From Leuctra nigra (Eukaryota; Arthropoda; Insecta; Plecoptera; Leuctridae): a stretch of 64,000 nt of DNA. The stretch is taken from contig OW203771.1 of the NCBI GenBank assembly GCA_934045905.1, positions 19,290,069-19,354,068 on the forward strand, given 5' to 3'. The notes beneath the pieces were generated by a model. It ran no database searches. It had not been told where the DNA came from and saw only the letters and a program-made list of their open reading frames with translations. Made by a program: the position numbers and the translations under genes. Shown one piece after another: positions 1-12,869 of this stretch. Numbering within the stretch: position 1 is the stretch's first letter; each line of letters opens with the position of its first letter.

Positions 1-240
1 ATGAGATACAGAAGGGGTCCTAATATTGAACCTTGCGGAACACCCGAATTTACAGGCTTTAAAACACTAAAGACATCTTTCAATTTAACAGTAATTAATC
101 GTTCATGCAAATAATCTATAAACCAAGTTAACATAGGACCTCTAACGCCAATTTTTTCAAGTAAAATAATGAGCTTGTCATGGTTAATAGTATCAAACGC
201 CTTTGAGTAGTCAATAAACAGAGCCAAAACAAACAAACAT
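1..240 (-). pseudogene. LINE reverse transcriptase fragment, cut by the window edge
   Basis: Read on the minus strand, this segment encodes the middle of a non-LTR retrotransposon reverse transcriptase. The block LALFIDYSKAFDTINHDKL (RT catalytic block A, with the Asp in FIDYSKAFD) is followed by SGVPQGSILGPLLYL (block B). The frame is open as far as the left edge, so the YADD box would lie outside the window. Upstream of about position 240 the similarity stops, which suggests a 5' truncated copy. It resembles the RT of the LINE at 48,455-53,208 (same clade, not the same copy). The call as a LINE RT is secure; whether the element is intact cannot be judged. Confidence 0.85.
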
Positions 241-449
241 TAAAATCGAAACAATGATTATCTTTGATAAATGAACTTAATAGATTGGTATTAATTTCAA
301 TCATGTGGCAAAAATTAAATACTTACCGGCGAAAATCAAATTCTCTTCTTAAGACACTAAATTAATATTGTTTTATGTCAAATAATGCATCCCCAAATGC
401 TCATAAAAAGCAACCATCCAATGAAAACAGACCAGGGGGTGATTTTGTG

Positions 450-928
<479 letters not shown>

Positions 929-960
929 ATCCTGTGCCTACGTCGACCCTTCACAACAAC

Positions 961-976
961 GGCCCTTTTCAGGGCC
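961..976 (+). terminator. Histone mRNA 3' stem-loop (H3)
   Basis: GGCCCTTTTCAGGGCC is a perfect 6-bp stem with a 4-nt loop. It is the binding site of stem-loop binding protein, which directs cleavage of non-polyadenylated histone mRNA. A purine-rich stretch (AAAGAAC, about 991-997) about 15 nt downstream fits the U7 snRNA-pairing downstream element. Confidence 0.95.
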
Positions 977-997
977 ACACAAAACTTTATAAAGAAC

Positions 998-1849
998 ATA
1001 GTTATGTTTGCGCTTACCCAGATGTGATAATGATGGACTTTTTTCGTGAATCTCTCACTTAGGGACACACCCACAACACACACATGCATGATGGTTGTGT
1101 TCCATGGTCCTTACTCCTCCTTACGTTTCGTTAAAGTAGCAAAGTATTAAACAGAGGTTGGTTGATGGGAATTTTTGCTAAGGATAATTCTTTAACACTC
1201 TGCACTAGTACCCTTCGTGACCAAGTTCTTTGCATTCCCTCAGTCGTGGGAATGAGTCCCCGTGTTCCATTTCCATTTTTGAGTCCCCTAATAATAGGCC
1301 ATGATCGTTTCTCTCCAACCTCTCGTCCTTTCCTATCATTCAAATCATCTTCCATTAGCAATCTTCGTTTCATCAACGGGTTCCTAGTCTCGTTGCAGAT
1401 GAGAGCATGGTCACTGACGTCTGATTTAAAGAGTGTTCTAGGGAAGTCACTTCCTATCATTATTACAGCATAATGCTGTAATTACAATTATGATTAATTA
1501 TTGATGATTGTAATTATATAATGATTACGGCACAGCTTTTTGTCAGAAGAATGATCCTGTAAAGAGAGCTAAATGGGAACAACACCTACTTTGCATCCGA
1601 AGAAACGGGTTAATTATTATTCTATTTTATATTGTATGGGTAATAAATGTAGAATGGTTATTTTGTTATAACGTTGGTTTGCTACCAAACAATTTTTAAA
1701 TTGTATAATTGATGACACAATGATTAAATACGTACCAGTTTTTAATCTATTGATATTGTTTGTTGAAGCACGTAATCATTTTACGACTCAGATGTCTTTT
1801 GACCGCTATTTCACGTGTAAGTTAGTTGAACATTGAATTAATATTTTTG
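998..1849. other. Intergenic sequence, no gene seen
   Basis: I see no coding frame with protein-like composition here. A short perfect palindrome around 1,464-1,484 (attacagcat / atgctgtaat) lies in an AT-rich stretch. Confidence 0.5.
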
Positions 1850-2040
1850 TTTGGTGAAGAGTAGGTAAGGATGGAAGGAGGCGGTTGTGGCTTATTAGTA
1901 GGGTACCTTCCCAACATTTGCCTGTCGACTGAGGGAATACCACGAAAAAAATCCCAGTCAGGAAGGACGGCCGCGGGAATCGAACCCGGGCCTCCGGAAT
2001 ACAAGTTCAGAGCGTTACCACTCAGCCCTGCCTGTTCTGA
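1850..2040 (-). repeat. tRNA-derived SINE, truncated copy (family S2)
   Basis: On the minus strand this reads as a tRNA-like head with an A box (GCTGAGTGGTAACGC) and a B box (GGTTCGATTCC). It is followed by the same body found in the full-length copy at 50,795-51,081. The 3' part with the poly-A tail is missing, so this is a truncated, older copy. The head looks tRNA-Ser-like, but the source tRNA is uncertain. Confidence 0.8.
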
Positions 2041-2817
2041 TCAAAATCATATTTGTACCCAACAAATTGTTTTGTCGGAACATTTTACGACATCATATCC
2101 AAAGAAATATCATTCAATCGGCGATACCGTGAATCCGTATGAAACTTGAATCGAACGATATCGAAAATGGGTCCTCCGGAGATACGGATTAGAAAATGCA
2201 GTGCTAGTTTTAGGCGAAGTTTTTTACTTTATTGCACATGAAGTGATAAGTGAAGGATACGTAAGGAAGTGAAGTTTCCATGTTTTCTAAGCACAAATTA
2301 CTACCATTGTTCTTCACGTATCTATGTTTTTTCAGTCAGATGTCAACATCAAGGATGTTTGGGACCACCTCCTTTGGTCGTAGTGAATGGACAACTCATA
2401 CCCAACATCGAGCTAAGTCTTCCCCAAATATTTGGATTTTGAAACATGTCTCGAATCTCTGTTTTGTGTGTTGTTTTTTAATTACAGTTCAAAAGAAGTA
2501 ACGAATCAGGCCACATTTTTCACAAAAGATTGATTATTATCCTGATTGATGACCTATTGATTTCTAGAAATAATTTAGTTTTAAATATCCGAACTTCAGA
2601 TGTAGAATGCTGGTAGTCCATTTCGATTATACTGGAGGTTAGCTCATAAACCAGAACATTTCGGTTTAGTGGTGACAAACTGTAAAATATGTTAACATCA
2701 GTCAAATGGCAATGAAAGTGATTGATGGCAACTTCCAAAAAGTGTGCAGCGCAAGATCGAGTATCTGTACCTATCTCTGAGGTACAGTCTTTATTCCTTC
2801 CTCTGCCGTTGTTCCAG

Positions 2818-3035
2818 AACTTCGACTTCGATCCAGAAGTCGCATTATGAAGTGCGTAGCATGAATTCCGTTTCGTGGAGACCGTCGAGGAGTTCCTCCC
2901 CAAGGAGAGCGACTCTGATCCCGAGACAGCCGAGATTCCCGTCGACAGCACCAGTTACACCCCCGAGGCTTTGGCGGGAGTGTCCGTCGTGCGACGATGG
3001 AAGTTTACCTTTGATGACAGAGCCAGACTTCAGAG
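2818..3035 (+). pseudogene. Relic internal exon with two in-frame stops
   Basis: A GC-rich island preceded by a good polypyrimidine tract and AG (2,816-2,817), and followed by GT (3,036-3,037). In one frame it reads NFDFDPEVAL, TGA, SA, TAG, and then about 58 codons of protein-like acidic sequence including HEFRFVETVEEFLPKESDSD and VVRRWKFTFDDRARLQ. Third positions are mostly G or C, as in the histone genes. Both stops could come from single C-to-T changes (CGA, CAG). The protein is not recognised. An alternative open frame over the same bases has an unconvincing Arg/Pro/Ser-rich composition. Confidence 0.5.
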
Positions 3036-3175
3036 GTAGAATGCCGGAAGTCAAGCGTTAGTAATGCAATGCGAAACCCTGCGCATGTTAAGGGTATTAT
3101 GATGAACCATAACATGCATGATGTCATCGAACCCTCCCCTAGACAATGATATTTTGTTCTTTCAGATGTTTTGGT

Positions 3176-3191
3176 GGCCCTGAAAAGGGCC
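3176..3191 (-). terminator. Histone mRNA 3' stem-loop (H2B)
   Basis: Same 16-nt stem-loop as the H3 gene, on the minus strand, 33 nt after the H2B stop. A GAAAGAACA purine element follows about 13 nt downstream. Confidence 0.95.
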
Positions 3192-3224
3192 GTTGTTTTT
3201 TAAAGAGAGAATGGCTGGGTCGAT

Positions 3225-3596
3225 TTACTTGGAGCTGGTGTACTTGGTGACAGCCTTGGTGCCTTCACTCACGGCGTGCTTGGCGAGTTCACCGGGCAGA
3301 AGCAGACGGACAGCGGTCTGAATCTCGCGACTCGTGATCGTGGAGCGCTTGTTGTAGTGCGCAAGACGAGAAGCCTCGGCGGCGATGCGCTCGAAGATGT
3401 CGTTGACGAAGCTGTTCATGATGCTCATCGCCTTGGACGAGACGCCGGTGTCGGGGTGGACCTGCTTCAACACCTTGTAGATGTAGATGGCGTAGCTCTC
3501 CTTGCGCTTGCGCTTCCTCTTCTTGTCTCCCTTGCTGATGTTCTTCTGAGCCTTGCCGGCTTTCTTCGCTGCTTTCCCGCTAGTCTTCGGTGGCAT
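3225..3596 (-). CDS. H2B: Histone H2B
   Basis: Complete intronless 123-codon frame for canonical H2B, which dimerises with H2A in the nucleosome core. It has the Lys-rich N-terminal tail ([13 protein letters not shown]), the basic [10 protein letters not shown] stretch, the histone fold beginning at about residue 35 ([17 protein letters not shown]) and the conserved C-terminus AVTKYTSSK. The overall form is typical of insects. The minus-strand upstream region has a TATA-like TATAATAAAA at about 3,652-3,661. It is followed in the same direction by no other gene, and faces H3 across 2.3 kb. Confidence 0.98.
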   Translation of the reverse strand: MPPKTSGKAAKKAGKAQKNISKGDKKRKRKRKESYAIYIYKVLKQVHPDTGVSSKAMSIMNSFVNDIFERIAAEASRLAHYNKRSTITSREIQTAVRLLLPGELAKHAVSEGTKAVTKYTSSK

Positions 3597-4540
3597 GATG
3601 AGTTCTTCGGTGCAAATCTGCTCGAATGATGACTTTGGCAGTAAAGCCGTTTTATTATATTACGTAATAATAAAGCAAGGCGATCCAATAAGGATGCTGC
3701 TAAATAACCGCCGATGCAATATTATGTAAGGAGGGGGAATGACAATGGCATTGATATGATAATGAGGGGAGATCCCAGGTACAGCAGCTGCCTGGAGTTC
3801 CCGCCAGACCTGTGACGTAAGGGCCAGGTAGACAGCAGCTGCCTCAAACCCCCTCCCCCCTGCCCCTTCCATAACAGCCCATGTGACGTAACACAACGTT
3901 CTGAACAACCTATTAAAGGGTCGAGGATTAATTTATACAAATATAATATAGAACTCAAATGAGAATTTTAATGATTATCTATGAAACAGATGATTGATAT
4001 TAAAATTCCAATAAAAATATTAAACAACCACCTTCAATTCCTACCCACTTTCCACCTTTCCTCTTGCTTCATCGTCATCACATCAAACTAACTGCTGAAA
4101 CTCTATCATCGAGCTGTTCGGACAACTGTTGGGAGAGAGATTGCATTTCACTACCTACTCTGTAACCTCTTCGCCTCTACAGCCTGAAGATGCTTGCTGA
4201 ATGCTGACCAGCCCTGTACAGAGCATTGACCGACAAATGGCTCTGATAGTAAAAGTTGCCTCAAATAGACTATTTTTTATACAGATTGGTGATTTGCAAG
4301 ACTGGTTTTATCACTGGCGTTTATAATCGTAATCATCATCATCATCGTTCTCCAGTCGTCTTCATAAAACATACAATTGGTTTAAATCTTGATAACTAAT
4401 TTAAAAATTACATTATTTTTATAAAATAAAAAAGTACCACACCTGTCACCATTTGTAAAAAAACTTTTTGGGAAAAGCTACGAATCCGAGGTTACAGACA
4501 AGATGAAGTAAAGACTCTTTGCTCTTTCAAATGTTATTGT

Positions 4541-4556
4541 GGCCCTGAAAAGGGCC
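4541..4556 (-). terminator. Histone mRNA 3' stem-loop (H2A)
   Basis: Minus-strand copy of the 16-nt histone stem-loop, 28 nt after the H2A stop, followed by TTGAAAGAGC as a candidate U7-pairing element. Confidence 0.95.
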
Positions 4557-4584
4557 GTTGTGTATCGGATGGACAGGGACAGGT

Positions 4585-4995
<411 letters not shown>

Positions 4996-5795
4996 CTAAG
5001 TCAGTCGATGATACAAATTTTACCGATTCATCGCCTTGTTGTTAACTTTTCTGAATCCAGGCGGACCAATGAAAATTAATGTTACCTCATCTTCACATCG
5101 CGTGCGCAGAACTCATGCGCAAGGGGAGCAGAGTACTGGTTGTCCATGTAGTCATGTGTCTTGTGGCTTGGCTTGTCTTAATGGAACGAATCAACACGAA
5201 TCAAAGAACTAATCTAAGAAATCAACATTCAAAACAAACGCCGTACCGTACTAAATACCGACAGTGACGATTGTCACTGAAGTACACTAACCCATAAAGC
5301 AAAATCAAGAAAGCAAAAGAAGATGTTTGTGAGTAAAGTACCTATGTTTTCTTCCACATGTTATCTTATGGCAGACAAGTAAAATCGTGACACATTTAGA
5401 TCTAATTTTTATGTAGTTCCAACTTTAAACAACAACATATTTTCTGGTTGATAAATGGATATCCTATTAGGAAAAAAATTGAAAACAATACCAACGTGTG
5501 CTATTTTAAAAGTTATTAACCAAAAACTAAATTTTTTCCCTATACCTCCTGTGTTGAAGTTTTGTTCATTCACGGAAGACAATAAAAGGTAATTCATTAC
5601 GGTAATTTCAGAAAATAAATATATATATTTTTTTTCAAGAAGGAGGCTCGTTCTAATATCGACAGTTTTTGTTTCATTCTCGTCATCTTCACTAAACACA
5701 TTATAAGTATGTGTGATTTGTATTGTTTTATAAACAGTGGCCTGCTAAACAATGGCCGATCTACTTATATGTAGGTATGTGGAACTTTTTGTAAT

Positions 5796-6642
5796 TTGAG
5801 CGAGCGAAGCGAGCGTCTCCTTTTGGCTCATTTGGCACGGACCTCTATTTTTTGTTTGTTTGTTTGTTTGTTTGTTTGTTTGTTTGTTTGTTTGTTTGTT
5901 TGTTTGTTTGTTTGTTTGTATTTTTTTCTGTTGGGTGAGGCTGTACAGGTCAGAGTTTTTCTTCGATCGATCTGAAATTTTGCACACATGTAGAGACAAC
6001 CTTTTCTGTTTGCAGACCTCATTTTTTTTTAAAATCCATTCATTGGTTAAAATTGAAATAAACATCTCCTGATAGGTTGAAAAATGAAAATAGTCTTCGA
6101 TAAATCTGATCAAATTCATATTTTGGCTATACAGGCCAGAGTTTTTCTTTGATCGAGCTGAAATTTTGCACACATGTAAAACCAACCTTCTCTGTTTGCA
6201 GACCATAATTTTTTTGAAATCCATTAATTGGTTAAAATATAAATAAATATCTATGAAAACAATCTTCGATAATTCAGATCAAACTCATATTTTGCCTGAT
6301 CTTTAAGACCAACATTGTCTCTTATTTTACAAAATTTTATCCCAATCAGTTAAGAACGTATGAACTTATTAACATTTTTAATATCTGTCAGTAATGAAGT
6401 ATCAAATAGAATGTTTTTCAGTGCCAATTGAATTGCAACTAATTTGCTATATTTACCAGGATGTTTAGATGTTATCTCAAGTTTCAATGAAAAGCATAAT
6501 ATTATGTTGTGTTGATTGAGTGATCATATTTCAATTCAATATGGATGTATATGATTTCTGTGCTTGTGTACGCATTTCCGGTTCGAGAATTTGCACCTCC
6601 CTGTGCTCGCTCACCAACGCGTTACACTGAGCGTTTTCCTAG
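5796..6642 (+). mobile_element. Helitron-like non-autonomous element, full-length copy (family H)
   Basis: Starts with TTGAGCGAGCGAAGCGAGCG and ends with CCTAG followed by T. Twelve nt before its end there is a hairpin with arms CGCTCA / TGAGCG around an ACGCGTT-containing loop. There are no terminal inverted repeats, no TSD and no coding capacity. A CTAG end with a subterminal hairpin and insertion between A and T is Helitron-like; the 5' end (TT and not TC) is atypical. Related copies, most of them reversed, lie at 12,870, 19,413, 19,860, 46,071, 46,995, 55,457, 55,874 and 57,052. This copy carries a long TTTG microsatellite. Confidence 0.6.
5850..5920. repeat. (TTTG)n microsatellite
   Basis: About 17 perfect tetranucleotide copies inside the Helitron-like element. 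Frames that run through it in both directions are artefacts. Confidence 0.95.
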
Positions 6643-6747
6643 TGTGTAGGTCGTAAGTGCCGGTTCTGATGTGTGGCAAATTTTAATGTTAGGTTATATA
6701 TACAATGTCAATGCAATGAAAGACTATTTGTTCTTTAGAAGTTTTGT

Positions 6748-6763
6748 GGCCCTGAAAAGGGCC
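6748..6763 (-). terminator. Histone mRNA 3' stem-loop (H4)
   Basis: Minus-strand 16-nt histone stem-loop, 35 nt after the H4 stop, followed by an AAAGAACA downstream purine element. Confidence 0.95.
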
Positions 6764-6798
6764 TTTGTTTATTGCTGAAGTCGTCGTAGATAGTTTGT

Positions 6799-7844
<1,046 letters not shown>

Positions 7845-8155
7845 GCGGCAATTACCGAGGTCTGACGACGCCCACTACAAACGGGACGTTACCTTACATC
7901 TGCAAGTAGGAGATTCAGTAGACAGTGCGCCATGCGGGGACAAACAGCAGGTGTTGTGGTACGAACATTGCGGCAATTACCGAGGTCTGACGACGTCCAC
8001 TACAAACGGGACGCTACCTTACATCTGTGAGCAGGAGATTCAGTAGACAGTGCGCCACGCGGGGACAAATAGCAGGTGTTTTAGTACGAACATAGCGGCA
8101 ATTACCGAGGTCTGACGACGTCCACTACAAACGGGACGCTACCTTACATCTGCGC
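7845..8155. repeat. 125-bp tandem repeat, about 2.5 copies
   Basis: The segment beginning gcggcaattaccgaggtctg occurs at 7,845, 7,970 and 8,095, giving a period of exactly 125 bp with few substitutions. It has no coding potential and is GC-richer than its surroundings. Its function is unknown; it may be a minisatellite or part of a larger element. Confidence 0.9.
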
Positions 8156-9340
8156 AAAGAAATAACACTGTTTGAGAGGTTACTTAATTAAAACTATAAA
8201 AGTTAAAGGGCTGAAACTGTCACATGTTATAGAAGAAAAATGATAATTTGATTTGTGCATTTTTCAGAAATATTCGAGTAATGCGAAAATAGTTACATGT
8301 ATTTGAATAAGGACGAAGAAAAATCGTTTCATCAGCGGTTAATTTGCGCGCGTTTGAGTTTAAACAAGAACTAGAAACTTGTTAAAACGAATCACATGTT
8401 TTGTACATATGTAAAAGATTGCGTTGAACATAATTTCACATAAAAATGACTCCATTTAGTAAAGCATGTCTGTGTCTTATTGAGACTTGGATTTTTTTTG
8501 GAGGGAAAAGTTTTTGTAACTGAATTTCCAATGTTGAATTGAAAATTTTAACTCCGCTTATTGTCGTTATACGAAAGTTACATGAATTCACACATATACC
8601 TATACACTTAAAAATCCAAGACAAATTCGCGTAGATGTATTAAACATAAATTTATGTATACCGAGTAATTTATAAATAAACATAAATTCACCTCATTTCT
8701 ACAAAGAAACTCCAAAACAATTCAGCAAACACTTTTCAACTGTAAATTCAATCATTTGTAATTTTTTTTCAAAATGAAGGAGTACGTTTGAAACTTTTAC
8801 ATTTTACAATTTTGTATGTTTTCTAACGTGTACAAATTTCAGAATCCTATCTTATCGAAACCAAAATACTTTTTTTAGCGCCACCTGTATTCAAACATTA
8901 TTCAAAGCAAATCAAAGACAACATCACTGCTCGTTTGTTTGATGCATTTTGCCTTCCTCTATTTTCAACCGACAAATGGGCACGATTTTATGAAAATTAG
9001 TCGATTCTAAAACTATTAAATTCTGTGATTTCCAAAGACTAGCTCAGAAAATGTTCCAAAGTTGGCGGCCATATTTGATGATGAAACTTAGGTCTGTACT
9101 GATGTCCCATGGGTTTAACAAGTTTAAACACTTATAGATATTTGTAAAACAATCTGCAAGGTTACATTGGATTGTTTAAAATCGTATCCACTGGTAGAAT
9201 TTAATACGTTATATACCCATTAAATATTAAAAACATAATGAACCACTGTTCAAGTCTCTGTTATTATTATATTTTTGGGAAAGGGAACGGAATTTACAAA
9301 AGGAAGAAAATTAAGCAATACATAGAAATAAATACCCTTA

Positions 9341-9360
9341 ACAGTTTTATTGACAGTTTG
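9341..9360 (-). promoter_or_regulatory. Candidate poly-A signal of Gly-rich gene 1
   Basis: Minus-strand AATAAA in gtcaataaaactg, about 370 nt after the stop. It is conserved in units 2 (near 16,433) and 3 (near 26,090). Confidence 0.5.
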
Positions 9361-9716
9361 AAAATATAACACTCGAATTACTAAAGCAAATTATATTACA
9401 GATCAAACGTGTATATTTATTAAGTACCTGTAAAAGAGTAATATAAATTATAACATTCAATGAGATTCAAATTTCATTAAATTCAAACACTTTGCATATA
9501 AAACACGGCAATGGTGCAGTTTTAATTTCAACGCTTCATGTCGCGTTTATTTTTTATTTAAATGAGAGCAAACACACGGGCGTTTATATCACGCGACGGT
9601 TTTGTACAGCTGACATAGCATACCTTGACGGCTGCTAAAAACCACGCCCCGTGTGTTCGATGAAAAAATACGTCGCGTGCTTTAGACCTCCGTGCGCAAT
9701 AAGAACAACGATGACA

Positions 9717-12534
9717 CTAATCGCCGTTATGATGATCCTCATGATCATGATCTCTTGAATGATCCCTATTGCGTCCTCTATCTCCACTACCTCCACTACC
9801 TCCATTAGATCCTTGGCTTCCTCCACGACCTCCACCATTGCCTTGACCATTTACAAACCCTCCGCTTGCATATCCTCCACCATTTCCGCCACCTCCACCA
9901 CTTCCACCACCTCCACCATTGCCTTGACCATTTACAAACCCTCCACTCGCATATCCTCCACCATTTCCACCACCTCCACCACCTCCACCATTGCCTTGAC
10001 CATTTACAAACCCTCCGCTTGCATATCCTCCACCATTTCCGCCACCTCCACCACTGCCACCTCCATTGCCAAATACTGGAGCATCATTTCCCATTACGTG
10101 TACGCCGGATTCACCGCCACCATTCCCACTTCCATATCCACTTCCATTTCCACTTCCATTTCCACTTCCATTTCCACCACCAAATCCGCTACCTTCACTT
10201 CCATTTCCACTTATAAATTCTGCACCTCCAAACCCACCCCCACCCCCACCCCCACCACCGCCGCCGCCGCCGCCGCTTCCAAATCCAGTGCCTCCACCAA
10301 ATCCATTTCCATTCCCACCTCCATTTCCAACTCCATTACCTCCACCTACAGCTCCTCCATTTCCACTTCCACCTCCACTTCCAACTCCATTACCTCCACC
10401 TACAGCTCCTCCATTTCCACTTCCACCTCCACTTCCAACTCCATTACCTCCACCTACAGCTCCTCCATTTCCATTCCCACCTCCACTTCCAACTCCATTA
10501 CCTCCACCTACAGCTCCTCCATTTCCACTTCCACCTCCACTTCCAACTCCATTACCTCCACCTACAGCTCCTCCATTTCCATTCACACCTCCACTTCCAA
10601 ATCCGACATTTCCAATGTTATTATTATCATTTCCACTCCTATACGGTCCATTTCCATGTCCTCTTCTTCCACCTCCAGAATTCCCCCAACCCCCACCACC
10701 TCCACTTCTGGATGTACCTCCTCCGTGTCCGTGCCCATTTCCATTTCCATTGCCATAACCATTTCCATTTCCATTTCCATTTCCATTTCCATTTCCATTT
10801 CCATAACCATTTCCATTTCCATTGCCATAACCATTTCCATTGCCATAACCATTTCCATTTCCATTTCCATAACCATTTCCATTTCCATTGCCATTGCCAT
10901 AACCATTTCCATTTCCATTTCCATAACCATTTCCATTTCCATTGCCATTGCCATAACCATTTCCATATCCATTTCCATTTCCATTGCCATTACCATATCC
11001 ATATCCATTTCCATTCACATTTGATCCTCCACCTCCTCCACCTCCTCCACCACCACCTCCACTCCCAACTCCTCCATTTCCGAAACTATTTCCATCTCCT
11101 GCTCCACTTCCACTCCCCCCACCCCCTCCACCGCCACCACGGCCATTAGCACATTTTCCACCAATTACTACATTTCCATTGATGTCAACATTTGAACTGG
11201 ACCCATTATATTCTGTCTCACCATCACCCATGTAGTCCTCATGGGGATGATTATTATTATGTTGCTCACTATAGGTGTCATTCTTAATACCTTGCTGTTG
11301 AGCATTTGGCATTGTATTAGGAGTTGAAGTGTAGGACGGATCATCAACAATCGGGTCCTCAGTATCTGTTATTGTTGTGTTTTCATTTGGAGAAATTCCC
11401 GTCGCTGTTGGCAGACTTAATCCATCCTTGACGGAAAAGGAGACTGAAAAATATGTAGATCGATAATTTATAATCGTGAGTTATGTTATCAACAATCTAG
11501 GTATAAGATGACAGTTTATTTTCGTCCATTGCAAATAGTGCATTGATTGATAGATACTTTTGTTTCAAAGTGTATATTGGTTGGGGATATTACATAATTG
11601 AGCAGAACGTTTTGAGAGAGATTCAAAGAATTAGAGCAATATACTAAAACCCCACAAAATATAATTCTATGGCAATGCATTTCTTCTCAAAGGAATATTA
11701 TGGAAAAATAAAGATTCATTAAATTAGGGTTTGTTCAACTACTGTTATAAATAAATTGTACACTTTTACCGTAATTTGTAATGTTTAAAATGTAAAAATT
11801 CCTTTTAGGATTCAAATATTTTTGAATTATTTTTGAATTAAGAATTATCGGGTTTGTGATACCGAAATAAAAATATCTCATAAAAAAGTCAAAGTAAATA
11901 CGTCTCATCTTTATAGTCCCCGAAACGCGCGTGCGTACAGTGACACCTTGGCTCGCTCTTGCCACACAGAGGGACCGGCTTGAACCGACTCAAATTTTTG
12001 CACCCACACGAATGTCATAACAACGGTAACATTAATTGTTGAAATCCTCTCATAGTTTGAATGGTGAAAATGAACAGTTTAACCGATTTACTTCAAATCA
12101 CTTATAGTCATTGAACCCTACATTTTATGACATTTTACAATTCTGCTAAATTTTCAAGTTAAATTAAATTTAAAAAATATCATATAATTAGTCGAAAATG
12201 AAAACATTCAAATCAATTAAAATTTTGCAGAGTGATCAAGATGCACCATCTCATATTTTCTTATTGCCATTTTAAGAGAATTAAATAGCATTTTGAATAG
12301 AAATTAGCGAAAAAAACAAAATGTAATTATCCCAGAAAGCAATGGTAAGTAGCAAAGAAAATCAGAAATAATGTAGGTAGTCGATCGTGTTCGGTTGGAG
12401 ATGTTACACTTGCTCGCTCATCAACGCGTTTCACTGAGCATTTCCTATTAGAAGATGAGAATAATAAAAATCAACAAAATCAAAATGTAACCATGAAATA
12501 GCTTACCTAATACAAGAACCACCAGGCCGATCAT
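9717..12534 (-). CDS. Secreted Gly/Asn-rich repeat protein 1 (two coding exons)
   Basis: Coding exon 1 is 12,507-12,534 (28 nt). The intron is 11,444-12,506 (gtaagc...tttttcag, phase 1) and exon 2 is 9,717-11,443. The spliced product is 584 residues. MIGLVVLVLVSFSVKD gives a signal peptide, cleaved probably near SLPTA. An acidic linker follows, then poly-Gly, many GNGNGYG units, five GGNGVGSGGG-type 18-residue repeats, three GGYASGGFVNGQGN repeats and a charged tail ending in Asp/His-rich HSRDHDHEDHHNGD, which might bind metal. The composition is that of extracellular structural or adhesive proteins; the actual role is unknown. The start is chosen because exon 1 joins in frame and follows a TATA box. 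Plus-strand Pro- and His-rich frames over it are complements of the repeat. Confidence 0.85.
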
Positions 12535-12575
12535 CGTTGAGCAGTAGACTGTAGCTTCTGAAGTTGTGTCTCTGC

Positions 12576-12582
12576 TTTTATA
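12576..12582 (-). promoter_or_regulatory. TATA box of Gly-rich gene 1
   Basis: Minus-strand TATAAAA about 42 nt upstream of the ATG, conserved in genes 2 and 3. Confidence 0.75.
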
Positions 12583-12688
12583 CGATTTCCCGTACTGTTA
12601 TTTTGTCTTATCTTACCGGGTCCTTCGAACATATGTGTCACTGTTATAGCTAATTACTTAAAACACGAGGCATTGGGTAGTAGTAGCA

Positions 12689-12752
12689 TGAGTCATGTAG
12701 GTAATAAGCTATAATCACACTTATTGTATGAGTCATGATTAGTATGAGTCAT
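12689..12752. promoter_or_regulatory. Three TGAGTCAT motifs (AP-1/CNC-like) upstream of gene 1
   Basis: TGAGTCAT occurs at 12,689-12,696, 12,729-12,736 and 12,745-12,752, about 110-170 nt upstream of the TATA box. The cluster is kept in units 2 and 3. TGAGTCA is the classic bZIP (Fos/Jun-type) site; its use here is inferred. Confidence 0.5.
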
Positions 12753-12869
12753 GTACCTATTGGTAATTAACTCATGAAAGCTTGCCATGGGAGGAAATGA
12801 CTAATAAAATAAGAAATAATTAGTCATAAATCTTGGTTATAATAACGCTTCAGAAGTAGTGCATAATAA

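Noticed and set aside
2744..3061. 105-codon plus-strand frame rich in Arg, Pro and Ser
   Set aside because: Overlaps the relic exon in another phase. Its composition is what a GC-rich coding sequence gives out of frame.
5745..6224. Frames with Lys/Gln/Thr/Asn repeats at the left of the window
   Set aside because: Generated by the (TTTG)n microsatellite inside a non-coding Helitron-like element.
9759..11235. Long plus-strand Pro-rich, His/Phe-rich and Thr/Ser/Ile-rich frames over Gly-rich gene 1 (and the same over genes 2 and 3)
   Set aside because: They are complements of Gly/Asn codon repeats, which lack stops in several frames. Only the minus frame has a signal-peptide exon, splice sites and a TATA box.
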